This document shows positions 1 through 12,100 of a DNA stretch of 64,000 bases, piece by piece. Source of the DNA: Mytilus trossulus (lineage: Eukaryota > Mollusca > Bivalvia > Mytilida > Mytilidae); NCBI RefSeq assembly GCF_036588685.1, contig NC_086374.1:65718457-65782456 (forward strand), in the 5' to 3' direction. The translations under genes were made by a program, and so were the position numbers. The notes beneath the pieces were generated by a model. The model was not told the origin of the DNA. It saw nothing but the letters and a program-made list of their open reading frames with translations, and ran no database searches. Each line of letters starts with the position of its first letter. Position 1 is the first letter of the stretch.

Positions 1-180
1 AATTTCTTCATTCAAAGCACTAATAATCTTCTGTTTTTGCAAAAGTGTTTTTAATAATTCGGTACTTTCTTCTATCTCTAAATTCTGCTCCTCTTCCCAT
101 TTTCTCAAAAGTCTTGTTATAGCGCTTTTATGGCCTGCTGTCGCCGCTTTCAGTTTACGGCTTTCAGTTTCCTGGTCACG
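1..180 (-). mobile_element. Fragment of a retroelement gag-like ORF (5' part, runs off the window)
   Basis: On the minus strand an open frame of 60 codons runs from about 178 to base 1 and off the window. It begins directly after a stop, with no ATG in frame. The peptide is basic, then helical and charged, with a patch reading RKLKAATAGHKSAITRLLRK. This resembles the N-terminal segment of polyproteins of BEL/Pao-type and related LTR retroelements, where a similar 'AG-x-K-x-A(V/I)T(R/K)L' patch occurs; that link is from memory of the family. It could also be an unrelated coiled-coil exon. Confidence 0.35.
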
Positions 181-344
181 GCATCAAAATGTATTGTAAT
201 AAAGGAATAAAACTCAATACTTTGCGTTGTGTTACTATTCTGCTCAAAATCTATATCGAAGGTTCCCATACAAATCAAAGTAACGTCATAAACATAAGAC
301 GTATATACGGGAAACATAACGTTAGCATTTGCATTATATTCTCA

Positions 345-680
345 ACAGTGAGTAAACTATGATGAATTACAGATCAAGTTTAAGTTCTGTTCCTCTCCGC
401 TAATTTTCGACGACATTACGGGCTTTAAATTGTTGAAAATCACAGTTATACGGACTTTTTACTATACGCCTCCAGATTTTGAGCTGTTTTTTTTTGGTAT
501 GCGAGTTAACCATGAATAGTTACAGATCAAGTTTCAGTTTTGTTCCTCTCCGCTAATTTTTAACAAAATTACGGGCTTTGGCCTTTCAAAAATTGTTGAA
601 AATCACATTTATACGAACTTTTTTCTATACGCCTCCAGATTTTGAGCTGATTTTTTATATGTGAGACTACCATCATGTTT
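345..680. repeat. Direct duplication, two copies of about 153 bp
   Basis: The string TTACAGATCAAGTTT begins at 367 and again at 520. The following roughly 150 bases correspond, including CGCCTCCAGATTTTGAGCTG in both copies, with small insertions in copy two. No open frame is preserved. The block sits beside the gag-like fragment and could be part of the leader or LTR of the same element, but no LTR ends are recognisable. Confidence 0.75.
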
Positions 681-1969
681 ATGTCCACATGTGTTATTGA
701 AATTGCACATTTTCCAACTTTTTGGGACGGGGCCATTCGTGTCGCTTTGACACGTTTATTTATTGATTATATCTATAAACGACACCTCAGTAAATAAAGG
801 CTTCCCACGGACAGAAAGTTCTATCAATAAGATTTCGTAAATGGTTCAGAGTCTTTGATTGAACCTTGCGTCTCGCTAACGATTGTTGTCGTAAATGTGT
901 AACGTAAACTGCATAAAAATAATGAACTATAGTTTGTTAATTGTTTAGTCTGCGATAAAATTCGAAGATTTCAAATCATAGGTTATTTGTATCACGCATA
1001 AATCTTATGTACAACTGACCTCTTCATTCACTGGCTGGTCGAGTCAACATTGACCTTCGCTAGGTAAGGATTGCGAACCGGTTCTGTTTTCTGTGAAACA
1101 AAATATGAACCCTTGGCTAGCAAAGATGAATCATATGAATGCTGTTTTTAAGTTGGGATAAGAGTGATACTACACGAAGAACAGGCACCACCAAAAAGAC
1201 ACAACTAAACTAGTCATCTAGAGGTTGACATTCTGACTGTAACAAATGTTATTATAAACCTGTAAAGTAATAGAATATACATGTATGAAAAGTTGGCTAT
1301 AAAACACAATTCAATTTTGTATTCATATTTACAATAATTGATAAATGTTTAATGTATACATCTCACATGCACAAACAAAAGTGTTATACGTTAAATTATA
1401 AACAACTCAGATCATGAGTAGATGAATGATAGATAATGATTTAATCTGTACCCAAAAATTTTTACTCTTACTGTTGTAGCAGTACTAGTCCTACTCATTT
1501 TTAGCTAACCACACAAAAAGGTCATCGTGAGCATTTGTAATTAATTGACGTCCGTTGTCATGAATAATGAAACAAAATCTCTTCTATAGTTAATGGGCAA
1601 ATTGTAATCACATATAATCTGAATATTTTTTTTTTAGAGATTCTACTTTACAAAGTCTCTCTTATGATCCTGTAATAGGACCAACATTGCAAATATTTCT
1701 AAAGATAGAATGAAAAGATAAAATGCAGGTAATGATCTAATATCTTGTAAACCATCAGTCAAATATTATTATTAATCAATCAGATTCCTACCAAAAGGTC
1801 TTAATGGGGGCCGTTGTTTTTATACCGTTAATTACACATCAGACTGTACTGGTTATCGAACAGCAGTACTGTTGCCTTTATTTACCCTAACTTAAAATAT
1901 ACGAAATCAGTTACAAATGTACATCAAATCTGAGTAACAGTCTAGATTCCCACTTATCAAGGATGAGTC
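681..1969. other. Gene-free AT-rich stretch
   Basis: No exon-like open frame with splice signals and no tandem or inverted structure stands out here. The segment 720-850 could be the untranslated leader of the minus-strand retroelement, but no primer-binding site is recognisable. Confidence 0.4.
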
Positions 1970-2551
1970 TTTGTGCTGACATGAATTGTCATTGTCATTG
2001 ATATTGTTATATTTATAAATTTATTTGGCCTTTTTAACTTTTTTGGATTCGAGCGTCACGGATGAGTTTTTTTGTAGACGAAACGCGCGTCTGGCGTTTA
2101 CTAAATTTAGTCCTGGTATCTATGAGGAGTTTATTGTAAACGAAACGCGAGTCTAGCGCAAATATAAAATTTCAACCCATGCAGGTATCTAAGATGAGTT
2201 TATTTACAACTACTGGGTCGATGCCAATGCTAATGGATTTTTTTAATTCCCCGAGGGTATCACCATCCAAGTAGTAAGTACTTCTGTTTTGACTTGAGTT
2301 ATTATTGATATGTTCATAAGTATAAATTAAAAGTTTACAAAACTTTTTGAACTACAAAGACTTTTCTACCTCTGAAATAGATTACCTTAACTGTAAGGAA
2401 TTTTTGGTTCTCAAAACTCTTCAACTTTGTACTTTATTTGGGATCTTTTTCATTTTTTTTTATTTCGAGCGTCACTGATGCGTCTTTTAAAAACGAAATG
2501 GGCATCTGGCGCATATAAAATTTCAATCCTGGTATCTATAATGAGTGTATT
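1970..2551 (+). repeat. Two copies of dispersed element R1
   Basis: R1 is about 280 bp long and ends with a block containing GACGAAACGCGCGTCTGG followed by CTGGTATCTATGATGAGTTT. A copy with an internal deletion covers about 1970-2205 and a longer copy covers about 2265-2551. A further plus-strand copy lies at 6540-6813, and the reverse orientation is seen near 37560-37709. The AGACG/CGTCT ends of the GC-rich block can pair. I see no coding capacity. The class of element is unknown to me. Confidence 0.75.
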
Positions 2552-2556
2552 TATCA

Positions 2557-2796
2557 CCCAAAAGTGTTCTACAAGAAGAACCAGTTCTTTCCCTTTCAGT
2601 TCAAACCAAAATAACTTACATTTATTATTTACATCTAATAGATGCGTAGGATCTATTTTTGTTTTAAAAAAGTGCTCCCAAAAGTGTTCTACAAGAAGAA
2701 CCAGTTCTTTCCCTTTCAGTTCAAACCAAAATAACTTACATTTATTATTTACATCTAATAGATGCGTAGGCTCTATTTTTGTTTTAAAAAAGTGCT
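2557..2796. repeat. 120-bp tandem duplication, two nearly identical copies
   Basis: The segment beginning CCCAAAAGTGTTCTACAAG at 2557 is repeated at 2677 with one visible base difference (A versus C after GATGCGTAGG). Since 120 is a multiple of three, an open frame runs through both copies, but it has no splice signals or family resemblance and I do not call it a gene. The near identity suggests a recent event or an assembly duplication. Confidence 0.85.
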
Positions 2797-3152
2797 CCTT
2801 TCCAGCTTGTACTCTTTTACGGGGCCTAATTTGGTGGTGTTACATCGTACAAAGTTTAAACTAACTTTGAGATGGAAAATGGCAATAAAAGAGCTGTTCT
2901 TTTGCTTTTTATGTTTTATTTTGCTGTCCATGTTCTGCTTTTGTGCCATGGTTTGATACCCAATATATGCTGAAAAAAATGGAAATAGGGAAATGGAAAT
3001 GGAAATTGAAAGACAATGTGTACAATGGGATAACAAATCATGTGTCATTCAACAGAGATTGGATGAAAAAAAAATTTCAGCAATATTCATGAATTACATT
3101 GCTGCATTGCATCGTACAACTGTCTAGTATCTTTTTCGGGAGTATGTATTCT

Positions 3153-6100
3153 TCATGCTTTTGTATCTAATTCTTTTTGTCTGTCAGTATGCATATTCAT
3201 GTGAACCATTTCCCATTTTTTCATCCATGGTCCAGGCATTGTCAAATCAAATTCACTCTCTTCTGCCGGTTCAACCTGTTAATTGTGAAAAATTGAATTT
3301 GAAAAGATGTAGTAACTACTGTCAACTTGGTAGGGTTTTGAAATATTTTACTCAAATATGCTTGATAAACGACAAGTAATTTCCTTGATTAAAAGGACAA
3401 AGGAAAACATAATTTTTCACATGGTTCGACAATCTGAGTCTTATCATTAATTTATGAAACAAAATTGTTTCCTTTGCTAACCAAACAGTGGTGTTAAATC
3501 GATATAACGCTCTACTTATCACATTTCAGTATTTAGTGAATTAAATGTTATATTAGTTTGAATTAACTCTCATCAAGCCAAACAAAAGTTGCCTGGTCAC
3601 GGTACCAAGTTAAAACAAATAGACATGTCCGATTATGTTCAATGTTAAAGGCCGTCATCTAACCACATCGATCGTCCTAAATAGACATGGAATATCTACT
3701 ACATGACGTTAATACCTATCATTCAATAAACCATTTCAAGACATTCTGTTTATAATGAAGGTACATATACATGTGGTAAGTATTATCCTTTCATAGTGTA
3801 TTGTCTATGCCTTAAACTCTAACACCTAAGACGAATAGATTTTGAAAAAAAATACTTTAAGTTTTTAATTATTACTTTACTTTTCTAGAATGTTTCGGCT
3901 CTTAACGTTTCCATTAAAGATTGAGCCCTTAAAGAGCTTCGAAGACAAAGAAAGTGACTACAACATTGTATGTACACAGAGTACTGTAGCAAAGAAATTG
4001 TCAAGAAAGAACGAAGTAATTCTTGTTTCAGATAGTTTACTCACATCCATAGCTTTACGTTGTTCTTGATGTCGGTCAACTTTATTAAATTTCTCCCAAT
4101 CAATTTCAAGATTGGGATCTTTTGAGGACCGCATCAAAACTCCATCTTTTAAATTGTAGAACCCAAATGGTTCTGTCGGCTTCTGCCATCGAAGATCCAA
4201 ACTCCATCGTATGTCTTTTGAAACATTTGGTAAACTAAAATGGCATTTTATTTTAAACTCTTACTTTATGAAAACTTAAATACATGCTGTAAGTAAAAAT
4301 CTAAAACTCATTATTTGTATTTGTATTTGAACATCAATTATCTTTTAATTATGAAACAAACTAACTCAATTTTGGCTTTAAGGATATAATTACTTTATTA
4401 GGTCAAGATTATGTTAAATAGGAAGACTTGTTAAAGTTCTTTTGCACTCCTGTAATAATTTCTGGACTTCAAATCAATACATGGAGGACTATTCCCGAAT
4501 GATAAGTTATACAACGAACTTCTGTTTAAAAAATGAATAACATGCAGGTTCAGCAATATCCACATTTGAAAATGCCTGTACCAAGTCAGGAATGACACAG
4601 TTGTTGTCCATTCGTTTGATGTGTTTTATCAATAGACCACTTTCGAGTTCATCCGTCACCGGCAAAAACTCGTCAATTATACACGCCTTTATGACGTCAT
4701 TTACCAGATAGAGGGGGTCGCCTGTATCCCTGCACTATTTACGTTCATCAAGCGTCTTAGTGATCGTCTTTGTGGAGGATAAACTAGAAATAATGGTTGC
4801 TCTGTAGGTACTTACTGACAATTCCCTAATGACAGCAGTGTTGATTGTCAATTTTGAGAATTCAATTTGCCGAATAATTCGTACAATATAGAATTATAGT
4901 TTTCCAACCACTCGCTCAACATTGGAAGGAAATGACGACGCCCCTAAACGCACAAATGACGGTGATAAAGGCGCGTATAATTGACGAGATTTTTCCGGTG
5001 ACGGCTGAACTCGAAAGTGGTCTATTGATTTTGTCATTAGATTAAGGACTTTCCGTTTTGAATTATCCATGGAGTTCAGTATTTTTGTGATTTTACATAT
5101 TTGGTTGTTGTCAAACTGAATTTACACCACACCATCTGTCATTATGTTTATGCAAACATAATATATTTCTAGTTTGCAGCAGTCTAGGTTTATACTTAGA
5201 AGCCCTACACATAGCAGTTATGGTGTTGAAGGCCGCTCTTTGACCTATAATGGTTTGATTTTTCAAAAGTGTAACTTAGATGAAAGAATTGTCTCATTGT
5301 CACTCATACTGCATCTTATATCTAATCAGCATACCTTCTGTGGGGAATAACATTGTTGAAGAGTACCATACCACCATAAGGCACAGGACAAACATCTAGA
5401 TCCTTGTTTATATCAATTTCTGTAAATAATAATACTAATCGTGTAGACGTATGCATGAATTACTGGTTGGGTTTATTCTGTATTTTTAATTGCTGTGTCA
5501 TTATTAAAATTCTGCTCTTAATGTGCGATGTGATCGGAAAATAGATAATTTGTATTGGTAATTTTTTTTTTACGTCTTGAAATATTTTTCTTCGAATTTT
5601 ATAAAAAATCAAATACATATCTGATATAATTCTTTTTAGATCAATGGTACTAATATATATAAGTAAAGCAGTAATCTGTTTATTTAACTAGTCTAGGCGA
5701 ATATGAATGCAATGAGACAAGCCAATCAAATGTCAAGAAATAGAATTGATCAAATAGGCTTTTTTGAATTTATTCCTGTCATAGTATCAATCTTGACACT
5801 GAGGTGTTATTATGTCTTTAATGAAGTGACTAAATACCTTATTCTTTAGAAAAGCTCTTTGATATTCATCTTTAACAATTACATGCGTCTTTGAATAACA
5901 CATGCACAGAATTACCAGATAGATTATTGATGGCAAATAAAATTGTATAAACTAAGAATTTACATGAACGGGAATAAGAAAAGTCCAAAGCAAACATCAA
6001 ACACAATACTAATATGTGCCAATTTCCCCGTGAAAAATCACTTCAAATGGTTATTATTGACGCATTGTGGCATTGACTGACACAGCATTATCAGAATTGG

Positions 6101-9100
6101 AGCTGTTTAGACGGTTCACCTTTGCATGATATAAATACAATGTATAAAAACAAGATCAATTAATTGATTGATGTTACTAAGTGCTGTTCGGTGGCAATAT
6201 CTTAGTACAAATGCTTAAAATACACCAGACACAAAATGTTCTACAATTAATTGGACCGGGTGGAAGGGAGGGATTTATTGGTAATAAGTGATTTTTTTTT
6301 TAATATTATTAACTCCAAACACGTAAGGAAGACTAAACTTCAAAATTCAAACCCTTATGCATGCACAATGCAGCCTGCATGTGAAGAAATACACCCTTAA
6401 GCATACACCAAGATAGCATACTGTAATTGTTTTTCGATGCAGACAGCCTTGTATACGACATACTCTTAACAGGACAATTAGATTGGAAAATGACGTGCAG
6501 TTGTGCATCCATTTTTGAATAGGTCTATTAGTCCAGTAGTCAGCACTTCTGTGCTGACATGAATTATCATTGATATGGTCATATTTATAAATTAATTGTT
6601 AACAAAGCTTTTGAATTTCTGCAATACTATGTCTTTTCTACCTCAGGAATAGTTGGCAAAACATTTAGGAATTTTCGTCCTCAATGCTCTTCATCTTCGT
6701 ACTTTATTTGACTTTTTTGAATTTTTGGGATGATGAGTTTTTTTATAGACGAAACGCGCGTCTGGCGTAAATACAAATTTTAATCCTGGTATCTATGATG
6801 AGTTTTTATTTACCTAGTTTATTTTTCATCTCTTCCTCCTCTAACATAACATACCATGTTCCTCCCCAACAGCATTGATGTTGACCTATTTTACCAGTTT
6901 TGTGACCTCTTGATGCAATCTAAGAAAATTCATAAAAAGACAAACTTTAATAGACCCGACACAACATAGAGTTTGAAACATTTAATTGCCACCTGTACAT
7001 TAGTGAAGACTATATAAATTCCCTTATTGACGTATATACATTTGCCAAACTATTCAAATTCTTAATATTTGGCTAGAGCTCATTGGAGCAATTCCTATCC
7101 AAACTGAAAAAAATGCTAGGCAGTGTATCAATAGTATCTCAAATAGTGAGAGCCATACATTACAACAAATGTAAACAAATAATAAAATGCTCGACTTAAT
7201 ATATTGTGAAGGGTTAAATATTTTGCAGCGGTGTCTTGCCAAGGATTTGTTTGGACTTGTTTATTTACTTTTTGGCCTTGAATGTTTGTCCCTAATATTC
7301 TATTTAACTGTGCATTTGCATTCAGATATCGCAGATCAAATTTATTAGTTCATAGTTTACTGATTTACGTTACTTGATTGAGTTAAGCCTGTCAAGTGTG
7401 ATTTTCTATGTTGTGATGTTATTCTATTGTTTTAGAAAAAGGGAGAAGGTTTGGTACCATTAACACTTTTAATCCCGCTGCAAATGTTTACACCTGTCCT
7501 AAGTCAGGTATTTGATGTACAGTAGTTGTCGTCTGTTTATGTAATTTATTCGTGTTTCTCGTTTCTCGTTTTTATGCCCACCTACGATAGTAGAGGGGCA
7601 TTATGTTTTCTGGTTTGTGCGTCCGTTCGTCTGTCCCGCTTCATGTTAAAGTTTTTGGTCAAGGTAGTTTTTGATGAAGTTAAAGTCCAATAGACTTCAA
7701 ACTTGGTACACATGTGCCTTATGATATGATCTTTCTAATTTTAATGCCAAATTAGAGATTTTACCCGAATTTCACGGTCCACTGAACATAGAAAATGATA
7801 ATGCGAGTGGGGCATTCGTGTACTGAGGACACATTCTTGTTTTTATATAGATTATACCGTTGGCTTTCCCTGTTTGAATGGTTTTACACTAGAAATTTTG
7901 GGGCCCTTAATAGCTTGTTGTTCGGTGTGAGCCAAGGCTCCGTGTTGAAGGCAGTACATTGACCTATAATGGTTTACTGTTTTAAATTGTTATTTGGATG
8001 AAGAGTTGTCTCATTGGCACTCACACCACATCATCCTATATCTATCTTATCTCCAGGAAAGAAATTGTTTAAAAGTTTAACTTATTGAAATATTATAGAT
8101 CCTAATATCTATATCATAAACGAAGACTAATTTTACCTGCAAACATCCATTTTTTTCATTTGCATCTATTAATGGAATCCAAGCTGTAGGTTGCATAACT
8201 TTGTACGAGTCGTTGTCCAGGTATCCTGCATCTTTAATGAAGAATGATACAATAGTTACACAATTCATTTTAAAACTTTATAAAAAAGAAGATGTGGTAT
8301 GATTGCCAATGAGACAACTATCCACAAAAGACCAAAATGACACAGACATTAACAACTATAGGTCACCGTACGGCCTTCAACAATGAGCAAAGCCCATACC
8401 GCATAGTCAGCTATAACAGGCCCCGATAAGACAATGTAAAACAATTCAAACGAGAAAACTAACGGCCTTATTTATGTAAAAAAATGCAGGTTTTATTTTA
8501 CTACAGAACAGTAACATTCCTCATTAATAAAAGTACATTCGTTTGACTTGGATTTTATTAAGTTTTAGTTTTATCGGGTTTCACTTATTTGTGTCTGTGA
8601 GGTTTAATTACAATTTGTGAAGAAATGTACAGATACAGATATCATATCACTATTGTAATCGAGTTTTGTAGAAACCATCCGGTCTCACGGTTCTTTTGAT
8701 AATGATTGCTTTTAAAAAGAAACAAAAAGTACTGTGCAATAAGTTTTAATAGTGCAAATTGAGACTTTTTAAAATGAAATTTATTCAAATCACATTAGCC
8801 CGTATGTGAATATAAATGATTAAATTGATTGAAACAGTGTGCAGTTTTCATCTGAGCATTATACCACTTCTTGTATATACACCTGTATCAAATAAAACTT
8901 TTACTGCACATAAGCATTTCAGACAGTCAATCATTCTTTGAGTATGTGCAAAGGAAACATACTTTGAATAAACCATAAATAAAATTGAGACAACAACCGC
9001 AAAGAGGAGACAACAGCCGAAGGCCACCAATGAGAAAATCCCGCACCCGGAGGTGGTTCTCATCTGGTCCCTCAATAAAATAAATACCTTGGTGCCATGG

Positions 9101-12100
9101 TACTATAGTGGCCTCATTTTTAGGTACTTTTGACCGTAGGTTCCACACTGGATGGCCTACAATATCTGGTCCAATTAGTTGTTCTACTACATTTAGTAAA
9201 CGCTCATTTGACCATAGTTTTTGAAATGCCTGCAATTCAATTCAATGCATTTTATTTTCACTCGAACAAAGTATCAACATATACAGATACAAAATTAACA
9301 GTTACTGCTGATAATCATGGGCGCTTTTTTCTTACTCAAGATTCTTTTTTTTATATTTAATATCTAAACCTTTTAAACCCGTTCTTGCTCTTATCAATAT
9401 TATTATAACTGTAGTTTATACGTGCAGCTTCTCTATTTTTCAAAAATAAATAAACCTTTAAAAACCTCTCATGCACACATTGAATACGATGAGATCGATT
9501 CATAACCCAAGCGCCTGAAAAACACTATAAGAATATTAACATACGTTGATGTCTTTGGCCTATTGAATCTGATTGAAATACATATTATGCATGCCACATG
9601 TTCGCTTGAACATCAAACATTCAAATTCACATTTTACTTCCACTTTTATGGAGATACATATTCGGATTGGCTGAACGATATTGCAATCACAAACACATAA
9701 GTTTGACTATAATGTTAATCTTATTCATACTATAGGAGTTATTCCCCTTATTGTACCTTTGGCATATAACCTTGTTTCAGGATTAGAACTGTTGATCCGG
9801 GAAATTCTGCCTCTAACTTGGTTAATCTTTCATAAAATCCATATTCTTTGAATAAGCCTGAAATTAGATTCACACCTTCATTTACAAATTTGAATAAAAT
9901 TCTTTAAAAAGATAGCATTTAGGAATTAACTGTAGTCCGCAAATTAATAAGATCTTCTAAATCTCACTTGTTTTTATGTGTTAATTGTTTAGCAATTGAA
10001 ATATTATTTCTTTGTTATATTTTGTTTTATTGATTGTCACAAACAGTAATATGATTACATTGCAATACAGTATTATTGCTTTGCACTAACGCCACTTTAG
10101 TAATCATCAGTATGGATGATTTTGCCTAAAAAGGTGTACCTGAGGAGATTCACTTGTTGTCGAGTATCGAGTTGCGAGTTAAGAAAATCGAGTTGCAAGT
10201 TAAGAAAGTCGAGTTGCGAGTTACGAAAGTCGAGTTGCGAGTCACGAAAGTCGAGTTGCGAGTTACAAAAGTCGAGTTGCGAGTTAAGAAAGTCGAGTTG
10301 CGAGTTACGAAAGTCAAATTGCGAGTTACAAAAGTCGAGTTGCAAGTTAAGAAAGTCGAGTTGCGAGTTACAAAAGTCGAGTTACAAGTTAAGAAAGTCG
10401 AGTTTCGAGTTACAAAAGTCGAGTTTCGAGTTAAGAAAGTCGAGTTGCGAGTTACAAAAGTCGAGTTGCGGGTTAAGAAAGTCGAGTTGCGAGTTACAAA
10501 AGTCGAGTTTCGAGTTAAGAAAGTCGAGTTGCGAGTTACAAAAGTCGAGTTTCGAGTTAAGAAAGTCGAGTTGCGAGTTACAAAAGTCGAGTTGCGAGTT
10601 AAGAAAGTCGAGTTGCGAGTTACAAAAGTCGAGTTTCGAGTTAAGAAAGTCGAGTTGCGAGTTAAATTTAATACATAGCACCGTCGTATTAAACGTAAAG
10701 GGAGATAGCAACTTAACTATAGTACATATATGTAAAACACCCCTTCTGCAGATTTCGTTTAAAGTGGGCTTTTTGGGGCAGCTGTAGAGCCGGGCAATAC
10801 CGATTCGTTAGGGACCGCAAAATTTATTGTTTGTCAGTGACACTCTAAATTGAGGATGTTAAAATTATATATGTCTTATACATTGGCTAGAGATGAAGAG
10901 GAAATGATGGGCGTGAATAAAACCAGTTTAAACCCGCCGCATTTTTGTGTCTGACCTATGTCAGGAACCTTTAGCCTTTGTTGCTCTTGAATATGTTTTA
11001 ATTTTGGTTCATCTTTATATTTAGCAGCATAGAATGGCGTCTATATTCTTGATCTATCTAATATTGTGTTGCGGGGCCAGCTCAGGGCTCCCTGTAGGTG
11101 TGTGATTTTTCGCTGTGTTGTAGACCCAATGACCTTTGGTTGAATTGTATATTTTGATTTGGTTGCTGTCTCTTTGACTCATTCCCCGTTTTTATTCTTT
11201 ATTTTATAAATGTAGCTGTCAAAGATACTATTGTAAAAACTACAATTGCGCCATTTTACAAGTAAGATTGGAAAGTATAAAATGATTATTGCTACATCGT
11301 GATTTCATAAGTATTTTTTTTAAAGTATTGGGTAACTTATTAATCTGAGTCACTTAGGTTTAAACTTGAGTTATATCGTGTTCACATGTTTGATATTGTC
11401 AATTATAAGTTATTTTTAACTTAATTAAAACCGGCAAAATAGCAAAACTCTATATAAATCGCTATTCTGCTGGAGCTGGTAAAATAGCCCCGAAGGGAGT
11501 CGACAAAACAGTCACTGCCATATTTTATACGTTGAAACGAAATATTATTCTAAAAAAGTCACATACATTTAATTCAAGACAGGACCTGAACTATAAAATC
11601 ATTACAATTATCATTGTTAGGTAACATATATTCATTTACATTTCGCTTAACATCTAGACTTGTAATAATATACACATGTAGTTCCCTAAATATTTATGTA
11701 CAGACACATTCTCAAATATACATAACAAAACACATTTTGTCTCATTTGAGAGATATGAAAAATTAGCAAAAATACTGAAAAAATATCTCCTACAAAAACA
11801 TCTCCCTACAGATCATCTTTGTACATGCTGGACAACTTGTAATGAAATGTTGTTCATCTTCAACTACATTTCTTTCAAATCCTTTAAAATGGTCTCTTGC
11901 TATATACAAAGTTTTATATCTTGTCTCTTTCTATTTTGAGATCGTGGGCACTGATTCTGATTTTACATATGACGACACTTCATCAAAAGATTGCTTAAAG
12001 ATTCATGTACAATGTAGATACATTTTCTGAGAAAATAAGTTTTTAATTTGAAATAAAAATCTAATTTACTACTCTTTGTATCTATTCTTTTTGTGTTCCA

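Noticed and set aside
2427-2956. ORF of 145 codons and its neighbours near 2.4-3.0 kb
   Set aside because: Its length comes from the 120-bp in-frame duplication and repeat R1; no start context, splice signals or family resemblance.
9130-9360. Plus-strand ORF of 76 codons
   Set aside because: Antisense shadow of PhyH exon 4.
10097-10787. Long overlapping ORFs on both strands with heptapeptide repeats (KVELRVT-like and SSCELRK-like)
   Set aside because: They arise because the minisatellite unit is 21 bp and contains no stop in several frames; they lie in an intron, have no splice signals and appear equally on both strands.
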